Source: Thalassoglobus polymorphus (GTDB lineage Bacteria > Planctomycetota > Planctomycetia > Planctomycetales > Planctomycetaceae). From it: 64,000 nucleotides of DNA. Position numbers and translations under genes: made by a program. The DNA is taken from NCBI RefSeq assembly GCF_007744255.1, contig NZ_CP036267.1, forward strand, positions 620,001-684,000. Reading direction: 5' to 3'. Shown here piece after piece: positions 53,602 through 62,105 of the stretch. A model generated the notes under the pieces. That model worked only from the letters and a program-made list of their open reading frames with translations, did no database searches and was not told the origin of the DNA. Each line of letters starts with the position of its first letter. Position 1 is the stretch's first letter.

Positions 53602-53951
53602 CTGACAAGTCTTCTTGTTGGAGCAATGAAGTTGTTGGGGCAAAAAAGTCTTCGCCTGTGGACATCGGTCTGTCTGACAACGATTAACATTCCTGACAAG
53701 AAAAAATCAAGTGATCTGGATTTTCGAAGGAACAGCACGTCATCGCAGGAAGAGGTCTCCCATGTTCAAAACAGAGACCAGCAGGTCCATTGCGTCCAAG
53801 TTTCCTTGGTGAGGAGAGAAAGCCAAGCTTGTGGAAGTCTCTGCAAGTCAAAGAATTCGTTTCGATTAATCCTTCATCCTCAGCCATTGTCCAGTTTTGT
53901 ACAGTGGTCTTGGATCGACTTTGACTTCGGTTCCAACCCTCGCATGCCGCG
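53602..53951. other. Spacer upstream of the secreted hydrolase, no gene supported
   Basis: 350 bases. A plus-strand frame from 53626 crosses into the next gene's antisense and has no recognisable motif. Nothing else was seen. Confidence 0.35.
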
Positions 53952-54752
53952 TTACGAAAGTCCAGCGGTGCGAGACTGTAAGTTCTTGACGGCGTTCACG
54001 AACCGCTGTTGCAATTCGAGAGGCATCTCTCTGAAGTCTTCGATCAACTCCGGGCTGAGAGCAACGACGACTTTTTCGATGGAAGCACAGGCACGTTTGT
54101 AAATTTCTTCTGAGCTCGGACCTTCTCGCTTCTCATTCTCGTCACTCGAAGCGTCCCCCCGAGCTCCTTGGCCGAATGGAGCGTATTCGGAATTTCCCGA
54201 CGATTCTCGCGGGGCGGAATTGACTGTTTCTGCTCGTTCGCCGGAACTTCCGACTCCTGCACCGGCAAGGGAACGGCCTTCTCCTTCGACGTCCGCGACT
54301 TCGCGAACCATATTGTCGCCCACCTGCAAGTAGTCGGGAGCGATACTGAAAGGGGCTTCTTCTTCAGCTGGTGCTGTGAGATCCTCGCCATGCTGAGAGC
54401 GTCTCCAGGCTTTCATTTCAGCGACAGTCGCTTCGATCTCGTTTGCCCATTGCAAACATTCAGAAGCATCGTCCCAGTTCAAGGCGACATAGAAGTGAGA
54501 CCATTTCAAGTTCGTGTAGTCGGTGTTGACATCTGCGAATGTTTCCCACACTCGGCGACGTTGGTAGACCTGATCACCACTCAGACCGATCATGGAACCA
54601 AAGTCGGCATCAGTTCGTCCTCGTGCGTATTTTTGCGTCCATTCAGAGGCGCATTCTCCGATCACCCAGTTGCAACTGCTTAAGGCTTCCTGTGCCCGGA
54701 TGACGAGTTGATCTTCGGTTTGAGGCTCTTCAGCAAGGGTTTCTTCAGCCAT
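53952..54752 (-). CDS. Cytoplasmic protein of unknown function
   Basis: The 266-residue protein has a conserved-looking N-terminal domain (residues 15-115: WVIGECASEWTQKYARGRT, FGSMIGLSGDQVYQRRRVW, NLKWSHFYVALNW), a low-complexity Gly/Ser/Glu linker (~120-205) and a short helical C-terminus (CASIEKVVVALSPELIEDF). The N-terminal part has a helix-turn-helix feel (IGLSGDQVYQRRRVWE) reminiscent of ParB/DUF3102-like proteins, but I do not recognise a family. AGGA precedes the ATG. The gene is isolated. Confidence 0.6.
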   Translation of the reverse strand: MAEETLAEEPQTEDQLVIRAQEALSSCNWVIGECASEWTQKYARGRTDADFGSMIGLSGDQVYQRRRVWETFADVNTDYTNLKWSHFYVALNWDDASECLQWANEIEATVAEMKAWRRSQHGEDLTAPAEEEAPFSIAPDYLQVGDNMVREVADVEGEGRSLAGAGVGSSGERAETVNSAPRESSGNSEYAPFGQGARGDASSDENEKREGPSSEEIYKRACASIEKVVVALSPELIEDFREMPLELQQRFVNAVKNLQSRTAGLS

Positions 54753-55127
54753 GATCGTTTCAGTCCTTATTCAATGAAATTCCAAGGAATTATTGTGTTC
54801 AAATGTTCATTTTCTCTTTATCGTACGCGGGCCAGTCTCTTTCAGCGAGTTGCCGGCAACGAATTTTCAGAATTTCGAGCTTCTCGTCAGTTCCAAATCG
54901 ATACACTTTCACTGACTCGTGCAGCACTCATTGCTGGTAGACAGGTTCGGATTCGCAGAATGGCAGGCAAAACCTGCAGGCGAAGTTCGAAATGCTGACA
55001 ATTCAGGGTGGTTGAACCACCGGACCAGCTGCCGTAAGAATTAACTCCGTGGATGAGAACGTGGCAAGATTGTCGCTTCGTGATTGATTCACCATACATT
55101 TATGAAGGAAATGTCAAGGATCGAAGT
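54753..55127. other. Divergent spacer, no gene supported
   Basis: 375 bases between the unknown gene and panC. The frame at 54708-54998 is not convincing. AAGGA at 55115-55119 is the panC ribosome-binding site. Confidence 0.35.
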
Positions 55128-55979
55128 ATGCAGGTGACAGGAGAAATCGCGGAGATTCGAGAGGCTATCGCCCGGTCGCGGCAGCAGGGATGCCAAATAG
55201 GATGCGTCCCCACAATGGGAGCACTTCACGCAGGACACATCAGTCTCGTGGAAGAATGTCGAAAACGTGTCGATTACGTGTTGGTAACCATCTTTGTGAA
55301 CCCGACTCAGTTCGGCCAGGGAGAAGATCTCGACAAATACCCACGTCCGCTAGAGGCCGATTTGGACGCATGTCGTGCAGCAGGAGTCAGTTGCGTCTAC
55401 ACGCCTGAGATCCCATCACTCTACCCGGACGGATATGGCACTTGGGTTGATGTTGAAGGAATGTCGACGATTCTCGAGGGAGAGTGCCGTCCAGACCATT
55501 TCCGTGGAGTCACAACCATTGTCGCCAAGCTCTTGAACATCATTCAGCCAGATGTCGCCTGCTTTGGCGCGAAAGATTATCAACAGCAAACTCTCATACG
55601 CCAGATGGTCCGGGATCTGAACATGCCTATAGAGGTCGTGGTCGCTCCCACAGTTCGGGAAGCAGACGGACTTGCGATGAGCAGTCGCAACCAATACCTC
55701 TCGCCAGAGCAGCGACAGACGGCGCTCTGTCTTTCGCAGGCTCTCAACATTGCTGAAGAATCTCTCCTGGCTGGTGAGACCAGCATCGCACAAGTGGAGA
55801 AGCGGATGCTTGATCATATCAACTCATTTGATGATGTCCGACCTGAATATACCGTGCTGCGTGACCCGGACACTTTGGAGGAGCTGAAATCTCTCCAACC
55901 CGAAATGGTTGCTTTGATCGCGACCTATGTGGGGCAGACACGATTGATTGATAACCGTAGAATTTCGCTACCACAATGA
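55128..55979 (+). CDS. panC: Pantothenate synthetase
   Basis: The 283-residue cytoplasmic enzyme joins pantoate and beta-alanine using ATP. It carries the HxGH motif in PTMGALHAGHISL, FVNPTQFGQGEDLDKYPR, FGAKDYQQQTLIRQM, and the KMSKS-like MSSRNQYLS. ATG 55128 gives the family N-terminus and has a ribosome-binding site eight bases upstream; the frame to 55053 would add 25 atypical residues. panB and panD are not nearby. Confidence 0.95.
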   Translation: MQVTGEIAEIREAIARSRQQGCQIGCVPTMGALHAGHISLVEECRKRVDYVLVTIFVNPTQFGQGEDLDKYPRPLEADLDACRAAGVSCVYTPEIPSLYPDGYGTWVDVEGMSTILEGECRPDHFRGVTTIVAKLLNIIQPDVACFGAKDYQQQTLIRQMVRDLNMPIEVVVAPTVREADGLAMSSRNQYLSPEQRQTALCLSQALNIAEESLLAGETSIAQVEKRMLDHINSFDDVRPEYTVLRDPDTLEELKSLQPEMVALIATYVGQTRLIDNRRISLPQ

Positions 55980-56132
55980 TAAAGGCGCTCCGTCCCATTT
56001 GACGGCCGTCGAAATAAGAACCCGTTCCGAAACTTTCGCAATGAGCCATTGGTACCTTTCTTGCCTCTGTGAGGAATGCCGGGCTTGGAAATTTTCCTTC
56101 GCGAAGTTGTTCGAAGAACCAAATGAAGAGAG

Positions 56133-56171
56133 CAGGGGACTCCCCTGTCAGTGAACCCGGTCAGTGAACCC
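56133..56171. repeat. Hairpin plus 12-bp direct repeat before lgt
   Basis: CAGGGG-ACT-CCCCTG (56133-56147) is followed by GTCAGTGAACCC twice (56147-56158 and 56160-56171). The GC-rich palindrome resembles the REP class in composition but not in exact sequence. It may end panC transcription. Confidence 0.5.
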
Positions 56172-56191
56172 TGCCTGAATCGTAAATAGAC

Positions 56192-57262
56192 ATGCGCCAA
56201 ACACTTTTTCGAATCTGGATTGAAAAGCCGTGGTCCCTCTGGACCGAAGTCCCAGGAGAGCCACCGCACTTGGGAGCATGCTGGATTGCTATCATTGTTG
56301 GCGCGGTTTTGTTTCTCTATCACCTCGCCCGCCGCGATCAGGAGTTCTTGCGCGATCGGGTGAACTGGTTGATGTGGGGGTGTGCGATTCTTGGCTTGAG
56401 CATCGCTCCTTCCTTTGGAGTCTTGCCTGCATCGGTCCCTGTGTTTGGTTATGGAGCCATGGTCCTGATCGGATTTGTCTCTGCGATGGCCTTCTCATGT
56501 GCGCGTGCGAAAGCGGTTGGGCATAATCCGGAGATCATTCTCGATGCCGCTCTTTGGGTTTTGGGGATCGGGATATTCGGTGGGAGGCTCGCCTACTTGA
56601 TTCAATATGGAGATGTGGTCTTCCAAGACGCTAACAGCTTCGGTGAACTGGCATTCGCTGCGATTAACCTTTCCGAAGGAGGCCTCGTTCAGATTGGTGG
56701 TTTAGTCGGCGGGACTCTTGGATTCTTGATCTTCTGCAGATTGAAAAACGTCGATTTCTTCGAGTTCGCTGACATCATGGCGCCAGCAATTTTTATCGGA
56801 ATCGGATTCGGAAGAATCGGTTGTCTGCTGAATGGCTGTTGTTACGGGGATCGCTGTGAACTTCCATGGGGGATCGAATTTGCTTCAGGAACTGTCACCT
56901 TCAATGAACTCGTAATGAAAGGTTTTGTTGATCCTGATGCAGCTGCGACTTTCTCTCTCCACCCGACTCAGATCTACAGCTCAATCAACGGGTTCGTTCT
57001 GGCGATCGTCACCGGTGTTTACTTCTGGTACCGCAAGTATCGAGGAGATGTCTTCGCACTGGGCTGTATCTTGTATGCACTCACACGAATTCAAATCGAA
57101 TTCTTGAGAGCCGATGAGATGGGACAGCTCGGAACCGGTTTTACGATTTCTCAGTTCTACAGCTTAGGGATCATCGCCGGTGGCCTCGGCATTATGTTTT
57201 TTACACGTTGGCGAAGTCAAAAACTTTCAGCCCCGACTGCGCAACCCCAGAACTCCGTTTGA
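56192..57262 (+). CDS. lgt: Prolipoprotein diacylglyceryl transferase
   Basis: The 356-residue membrane enzyme attaches diacylglycerol to the lipobox Cys of prolipoproteins. The Lgt signature region appears as GIGFGRIGCLLNGCCYGDRC, with LHPTQIYSSINGF and GGRLAYLIQYG, over about seven helices. Cys-rich NGCCYG replaces the enterobacterial NGEL-type sequence, as in many planctomycetes and Gram-negative relatives. Several predicted lipoproteins in this window would be substrates. Confidence 0.92.
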   Translation: MRQTLFRIWIEKPWSLWTEVPGEPPHLGACWIAIIVGAVLFLYHLARRDQEFLRDRVNWLMWGCAILGLSIAPSFGVLPASVPVFGYGAMVLIGFVSAMAFSCARAKAVGHNPEIILDAALWVLGIGIFGGRLAYLIQYGDVVFQDANSFGELAFAAINLSEGGLVQIGGLVGGTLGFLIFCRLKNVDFFEFADIMAPAIFIGIGFGRIGCLLNGCCYGDRCELPWGIEFASGTVTFNELVMKGFVDPDAAATFSLHPTQIYSSINGFVLAIVTGVYFWYRKYRGDVFALGCILYALTRIQIEFLRADEMGQLGTGFTISQFYSLGIIAGGLGIMFFTRWRSQKLSAPTAQPQNSV

Positions 57263-57372
57263 CCTGAGTTCCCGCTTCTTTGATCGTCTTTGACGTTCGC
57301 TGGCTCTCTCGCCAAAGTGAAAACCGAACAGGCTGAGAAGGGCGACTCTGATGGCTCGACATTAAGCACTCA

Positions 57373-57408
57373 ACGAGCGTTTCAACTTATGTTGAAACGC
57401 TCGTGTTT
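57373..57408 (+). terminator. Strong hairpin downstream of lgt
   Basis: A perfect 14-bp stem ACGAGCGTTTCAAC/GTTGAAACGCTCGT with loop TTAT, followed by GTTTTG. It lies 110 bases after the lgt stop, in the space shared with the convergent fasciclin gene. Confidence 0.8.
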
Positions 57409-57452
57409 TGTGGTCAGTGTTTACGGTAACTAAAGAAGAGTGGATCAGTTTC

Positions 57453-58475
57453 TTAATATGAGCGTCGCATCAGGCGTCGGCTTCTTGTGTTCGCCTGTCG
57501 ACTGTGCCACTGAGGAGTGCTGGTCGTGACGTGGGTTGCAGACTGGCAGGATTTTTGAGAGACACTTTTGCTGTGACTCTTTTGCTTTGTCGGTGGAAGA
57601 AGGACAGAATCAATCACGTGAATGACTCCGTTTGACGCGTCGATATCTGTTTTGATGAGGTTCGCGTTATTGACCTGAGCAGCTCCTTCGTTGATGCTGA
57701 TCGTTACGGCGTTTCCTTCCAATGTTTTCGCATGCTTCGCTTTCAACGCGTCAGCTGCGTAAACCTTACCTGCGACGACATGGTATTTCAGGATGGCTGC
57801 AAGCTGATTCTTGTTTTCAGGCTTTAATAAGTTTTCGACTGTCCCCTCAGGTAGCTTTGCAAAAGCTTCGTCTGTCGGTGCGAAAACTGTAAACGGACCT
57901 TCTTGGTCAAGTACCCCCGCGAGCCCGGCAGCTGAGGCCGCTGCAATAAGTGTTTTGAAAACCTCTGCTTCCTGGGCAACACCAACAATCGATTTATCCT
58001 CTGGCAGGATGACTGCATCGATGACGTGTATCACGCCGTTGGAGCAAAGAATATCTGTCATCACGACGTTCGCCCCATCAATCATCACTCCATCCGCTGT
58101 GGAAACGTCAACGTGTTGTCCGTTCACAGTGGCTGCTCCGGTCAATTTTACGACGTCAGCAGCTTTCACTTCTCCAGCGACGACATGGTAGGTCAAAATA
58201 CTTGTTAAGAGTTCTTTGTTCTCCGGTTTCAAAAGTGTCTCTACTGTTCCCTTGGGTAGCTTTGCGAAAGCCTCATCCGTCGGAGCGAAGACCGTGAAGG
58301 GGCCATCTCCTTTGAGAGTTTCAACAAGTCCCGCAGCTTTGACCGCAGTCACCAAAGTTCCGAAAGAGTTCGCAGAGACTGCAGTGTCGACGATGTCTTT
58401 CGTCTCTGCCTGAGCCGATCCTGAGAAACCAGTTACTGTCAGAGCCATCGTTAGTCCGTAAGCTAAAATCCTCAT
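57453..58475 (-). CDS. Secreted protein with two fasciclin (FAS1) domains
   Basis: The 340-residue protein has a signal peptide ([17 protein letters not shown]) and two tandem FAS1 domains (about 27-160 and 165-297). Each holds [18 protein letters not shown]-type and TYHVVAG/KYHVVAG motifs and ends in GVIHVIDxVxLPP. FAS1 domains mediate adhesion. The last ~45 residues are basic and Ser/Arg-rich ([26 protein letters not shown]) and unlike the usual short C-terminus, possibly from a 3' frameshift. AAGGA precedes the ATG. Confidence 0.9.
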   Translation of the reverse strand: MRILAYGLTMALTVTGFSGSAQAETKDIVDTAVSANSFGTLVTAVKAAGLVETLKGDGPFTVFAPTDEAFAKLPKGTVETLLKPENKELLTSILTYHVVAGEVKAADVVKLTGAATVNGQHVDVSTADGVMIDGANVVMTDILCSNGVIHVIDAVILPEDKSIVGVAQEAEVFKTLIAAASAAGLAGVLDQEGPFTVFAPTDEAFAKLPEGTVENLLKPENKNQLAAILKYHVVAGKVYAADALKAKHAKTLEGNAVTISINEGAAQVNNANLIKTDIDASNGVIHVIDSVLLPPTKQKSHSKSVSQKSCQSATHVTTSTPQWHSRQANTRSRRLMRRSY

Positions 58476-58622
58476 CTTGAAATCCTTGCGTTGTCTTAAA
58501 AGGGGAAGGGAGCCAATTTGGCGATGAGTGAAACGTTCAAAACGTTCACTGCTCTTTTTGTAGACAACACTCTGAAGATGACCACTCAGGTTTCAAAAGA
58601 ATTTTGATACAGCCCCACGCTT

Positions 58623-61199
58623 CTACGGTGCTATTGTCACAGGAAGAACGATTCGAAATCCGATTTCTCCATCAGCTCGGTCGGGTGGGGAGTGTCCCCG
58701 ATAGTCTGAACTTCCGACCTGAACAGAAGTATGAAATGAACCTCCTTTAGTGACGCGGCTCTCTCCAACAGTCGGACCTGTAGGATTTGTGGTGCATTCG
58801 TCCCAGAACTGTGTCTTGAACGGTTCGGACCAGTCATGACACCATTCCCAGTAATTGCCATACATGTCGTACAAACCAAATTGATTCGGTTTGGCAGTAG
58901 CGACTTCGTGTGGTTGGGTACCACTGTTGACCCCGTTCCATTCCTGGTCGATGAAATCGATAGCGCGATTGCCCCACCACCACCGATCTTTCGTTCCTGC
59001 CCGACAAGCAAACTCCCACTCAGCCTCTGTCGGCAGGCGGTATCCATCAATTTCTGGAATGAGATCGAAGTCCAAATACGGCGATTTCTTGCCTTCCAGC
59101 TTGTTCAGTTTCGAGCAGAACTCAACCGCTTGGTACCATGTTGTATCGACAGGAAATGAATCAGTTTGCATGTCCTGTACCTGATCTCGTTTTGCTCCGG
59201 TTGCACTGAATGCTGACGGGTTGAATCCGGAGACAGTCTCAAACTGTTGTTGGGTTATTTCTGTTGCTGAAATGTAAAACGCGTGAGTCAAACAGACCCG
59301 ATGAGCCGAAACACGTTCTTGTATTTCAGGTCCAAGAAATTCTTCCAGCGAGAGCCTGGCAGCTTCGTTTTCATAGAAATTCGCATCTCCTTCTGAAATT
59401 CCCTGGATAAATTCTCCAGGTGGAATCAGTCGCATCTTGATCCCCGCTGAATTTTTAAACTCGACGGGAATCTTCAGGTAGGTTGCCCACTTTTGCTGAG
59501 ACGTTCTCGCTTCATCTGCACTGAAAGGAATTCGACTCGGAGCTGGCGCGTCTTTCGGGAAGCTTCCCCAGACTGTCGAAGTGGACTCGATCGCAGGCAT
59601 TTCCCACCAGATTTTCACCTTCTGGGTCTGTCCCTCCTGTAACGAAAATTTTTCAGGATCAACTCGCAGTCCTGAATCTGCTTTTGCACTCAACTCGTAG
59701 GTTCCTGATTTCAGATTCTGAAACTTCAGGCTTGAGTGAGTCAATTCGATTTTCTGAAGAGCATTTGTGTCGACATTGCGTAAGGTTAAAAGCTGACCAC
59801 GAATGCTTGATAAGAATTGATCATCCGCAACCTGAACGACTAAAAAAAGCGGCTCTCCCTTTCGAGACCCTCCAAGGACAAAAACAGAGATTAGTATTAA
59901 CAACAGGCAGCCGGCGATGCTCCCGATCGCTTTTATTCCCAGTAATTTGCGGGCAAGATTTCGAAACGTGCCAGAATGCGGAGGAGATGTCGCTGGTCTC
60001 TTCTTGTCATCTGCAACAGGTGGGGCTGAGGTCATCGTCCGGTTGTTGTTATTGTCGTGGGTCGTGGCAGACAATGGCCAAACCCGCGTCGGCGTGTTCA
60101 CGATGCTCAGTTCATTGATGAACGATTGTAACTCGAGATCGTCGGTGGCGATTTTCTTTTTCTCGCCCATGGACTCACTATTCAGAAGGTCATCCAACTC
60201 GTTCCTTAATGAAGACATATCCTGAAACCGCTCATCAGGTTCCTTGCAGACCATTTTGTTATAGAGCTGTTGCAGTCCTTCGGAAATCTCACTGAACGGA
60301 GACGAGAGTAGCGGGACGGGTTTCTCTCGATGGGCAATCGCTGTTTCCAAATATGTCTCGCAACGATACATTGTTTTCCCGGTAAGTAGGTGATAGAGAA
60401 CACACCCCAAGCTGTAGATGTCGCTCCGTTCGTCTGCCGCTTTACAGTTCAGCGATTGTTCAGGAGCCATGTAAGCTGCGGTTCCCATCATCACGCCACT
60501 TTGGGTCAACTCTTCGGCATCACCCTGCATCGTTTCTCGAGTGAACCGAGCCAGCCCCATGTCTAAAATCTTGACGTTCCCACTTTCGTCGAGCAAAAGA
60601 TTTGCAGGCTTGATATCTCGATGAATCACTCCTCTCGAATGAGCGTACTCTAGCCCTGCGGAAATCTGTTTTACGGCCTGCAATGCAAATGAAACTGAGA
60701 CCGGACCGGTCTGTTTGAGAACTGCAGCTAAGTCTTTTCCTTCGACAAATTGCATCACCAGGTAGTGAATTCCAAGAGCTTCACCTGCATCGTATGCGGC
60801 AACGACATTTGGATGATCCAACTTGGCAGCTAACTTGACTTCCTTTTGAAATCTTGCAAGTAGGCTTGAGTTTTTGGTGAACTCCGGAGAAATCACCTTG
60901 ACGGCAACAATCCGATCCATGCGGATGTGACGTGCCTTATAGACTGTCCCCATTCCCCCTTTCCCGAGTTGATCGAGAATCAAACAGTTCCCTAAAATCA
61001 GTGACTTTGCCTTCCCGGAGAGAATTTGATTTGCCTGGAAGGTGGTCAAGACTTCACTTCGAACGAGTTTGCGTGCGAGCGTCTTGAGAGCATCGCGAGG
61101 GGCCGATTGCCTGATGGTGAGAAGCATGGCATCAAGTTCATGCTTGGAGAGAATCCCCAAGTCCTGAACAGCTGAAGCAAATTGATTGAGAGAGATCAA
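58623..61199 (-). CDS. Ser/Thr protein kinase fused to FGE-sulfatase-type domain
   Basis: The 858-residue protein starts at TTG 61199, directly preceded in frame by a stop. Residues ~68-340 are a Hanks kinase (LGKGGMGTVYKA, VAVKVI, HRDIKPANLLL, DMGLARF in place of DFG). A single transmembrane helix near 430-455 and a short beta domain follow. Residues ~590-855 are a formylglycine-generating-enzyme/SUMF1-like domain (MRLIPPGEFIQG, YRLPTEAEWEFACRAG, GLYDMYGNYWEWCHDW, RVTKGGSF). This architecture is common in planctomycetes. The extracytoplasmic FGE domain probably acts as a sensor or binding module. Confidence 0.93.
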   Translation of the reverse strand: MISLNQFASAVQDLGILSKHELDAMLLTIRQSAPRDALKTLARKLVRSEVLTTFQANQILSGKAKSLILGNCLILDQLGKGGMGTVYKARHIRMDRIVAVKVISPEFTKNSSLLARFQKEVKLAAKLDHPNVVAAYDAGEALGIHYLVMQFVEGKDLAAVLKQTGPVSVSFALQAVKQISAGLEYAHSRGVIHRDIKPANLLLDESGNVKILDMGLARFTRETMQGDAEELTQSGVMMGTAAYMAPEQSLNCKAADERSDIYSLGCVLYHLLTGKTMYRCETYLETAIAHREKPVPLLSSPFSEISEGLQQLYNKMVCKEPDERFQDMSSLRNELDDLLNSESMGEKKKIATDDLELQSFINELSIVNTPTRVWPLSATTHDNNNNRTMTSAPPVADDKKRPATSPPHSGTFRNLARKLLGIKAIGSIAGCLLLILISVFVLGGSRKGEPLFLVVQVADDQFLSSIRGQLLTLRNVDTNALQKIELTHSSLKFQNLKSGTYELSAKADSGLRVDPEKFSLQEGQTQKVKIWWEMPAIESTSTVWGSFPKDAPAPSRIPFSADEARTSQQKWATYLKIPVEFKNSAGIKMRLIPPGEFIQGISEGDANFYENEAARLSLEEFLGPEIQERVSAHRVCLTHAFYISATEITQQQFETVSGFNPSAFSATGAKRDQVQDMQTDSFPVDTTWYQAVEFCSKLNKLEGKKSPYLDFDLIPEIDGYRLPTEAEWEFACRAGTKDRWWWGNRAIDFIDQEWNGVNSGTQPHEVATAKPNQFGLYDMYGNYWEWCHDWSEPFKTQFWDECTTNPTGPTVGESRVTKGGSFHTSVQVGSSDYRGHSPPDRADGEIGFRIVLPVTIAP

Positions 61200-61216
61200 T
61201 TACCCATCCCTAATTA

Positions 61217-61300
61217 GAGCCTCTTTCGAGTCGGAGTTCAGGTTCTGCCTCGTGGCAAGCGGTCTGTGAAATCATAAAAAAGAGGCTCACGGTACAACAA
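61217..61300 (-). repeat. ~100-nt repeat fragment, inverted
   Basis: GAGTCGGAGTTCAGGTTCTG, CCTCGTGGCAAGC and a flanking AGAGCCTCTTT/AAAGAGGCTC pair. It matches the complement of the CACGAGGCAGA part of the repeat at 20878. It lies upstream of the kinase-FGE gene. Confidence 0.5.
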
Positions 61301-61404
61301 GCATTGAAAATACCCTCAAGCGCTGCCATGAAAAATGCCCAGTCGATTTCTCAGCCAGAAGTATAACCGGTTTCCATGCTTTGAAACCAATTCCGGCCAC
61401 GGCG

Positions 61405-61948
61405 TTGTGTGGCACGCTCAGACTGGAGCGTAGCGCAAGGATGGGCGTGGCGAATTCCGTGTTGACTCTCATTCTCCCATGGTTGGTAATGTTCCGTCCA
61501 TTTGCAGCGGGACGTCTTCTTCTCCTGCATACTAGCGAGCACTCGACCATTCCCAATCAACTGCTGTCTCAGCTGTTCGGGTGGGTGGAGTTCGTCGATC
61601 GATGTTAATGGTGGGATTCGCAACTTACTTATGAAGGAAATCATATCATTTGAACAAGGTAAGACGAGGACGTAACCCACCAAGTCGCTGTTCAAATTTT
61701 CTCCCCCCTGCGCCTCTGGTATGGGGGGCAAATTCAAACAATCCGAGTAAGCCGTTATGGTACCCCGCTGATCGTATCGGCGACGCTGTTTGCGAAAATA
61801 CGCCTTGTCGTTATTTGAGTCGTGAACTCTCATTTGATTCGAGACCTTGTCGATGATTGAGTCTCTACTTCGTACTCGCCACGCCCATCAATCCACTCCG
61901 TTCTGGGTCGTGCCACGCACCCGCTACAGTCTGGGCGTGCCACACAAT
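61405..61948. repeat. 544-bp segment bounded by nested inverted repeats
   Basis: Outer pair: TTGTGTGGCACGCTCAGACT (61405-61424) with its near-complement at 61929-61948 (20 of 22 bases match over the slightly longer arm). Inner pair: GATGGGCGTGGCGA (61440-61453) with its perfect complement at 61876-61889. No transposase is recognised inside; the open frames on either strand have no motif. It could be a non-autonomous mobile element. Confidence 0.6.
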
Positions 61949-62001
61949 CCAACCGAACAGGTCGGTCAGGCTACCCAGCGAGATTGTACCTCAAAATCAA
62001 A

Positions 62002-62036
62002 AACCCGTTGACTGGAGAGGTTCCGGTCAGCGGGTT
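62002..62036 (-). terminator. Terminator of the Gln-rich protein gene
   Basis: AACCCGTTGACTGG and CCGGTCAGCGGGTT pair over 14 bases with two wobbles. On the minus strand the stem is followed by TTTTTGATTTTG. It lies about 70 bases after the stop codon at 62106. Confidence 0.75.
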
Positions 62037-62105
62037 TAATAGTTAATAGGTCACAATTAATCTGAATTGTCAGACTGTCGCAGTCTCAATTCAATGAGGC
62101 GACTG

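Noticed and set aside
61351-61833. 160-codon minus-strand frame
   Set aside because: Lies within the inverted-repeat segment, no ribosome-binding site, no recognisable product.
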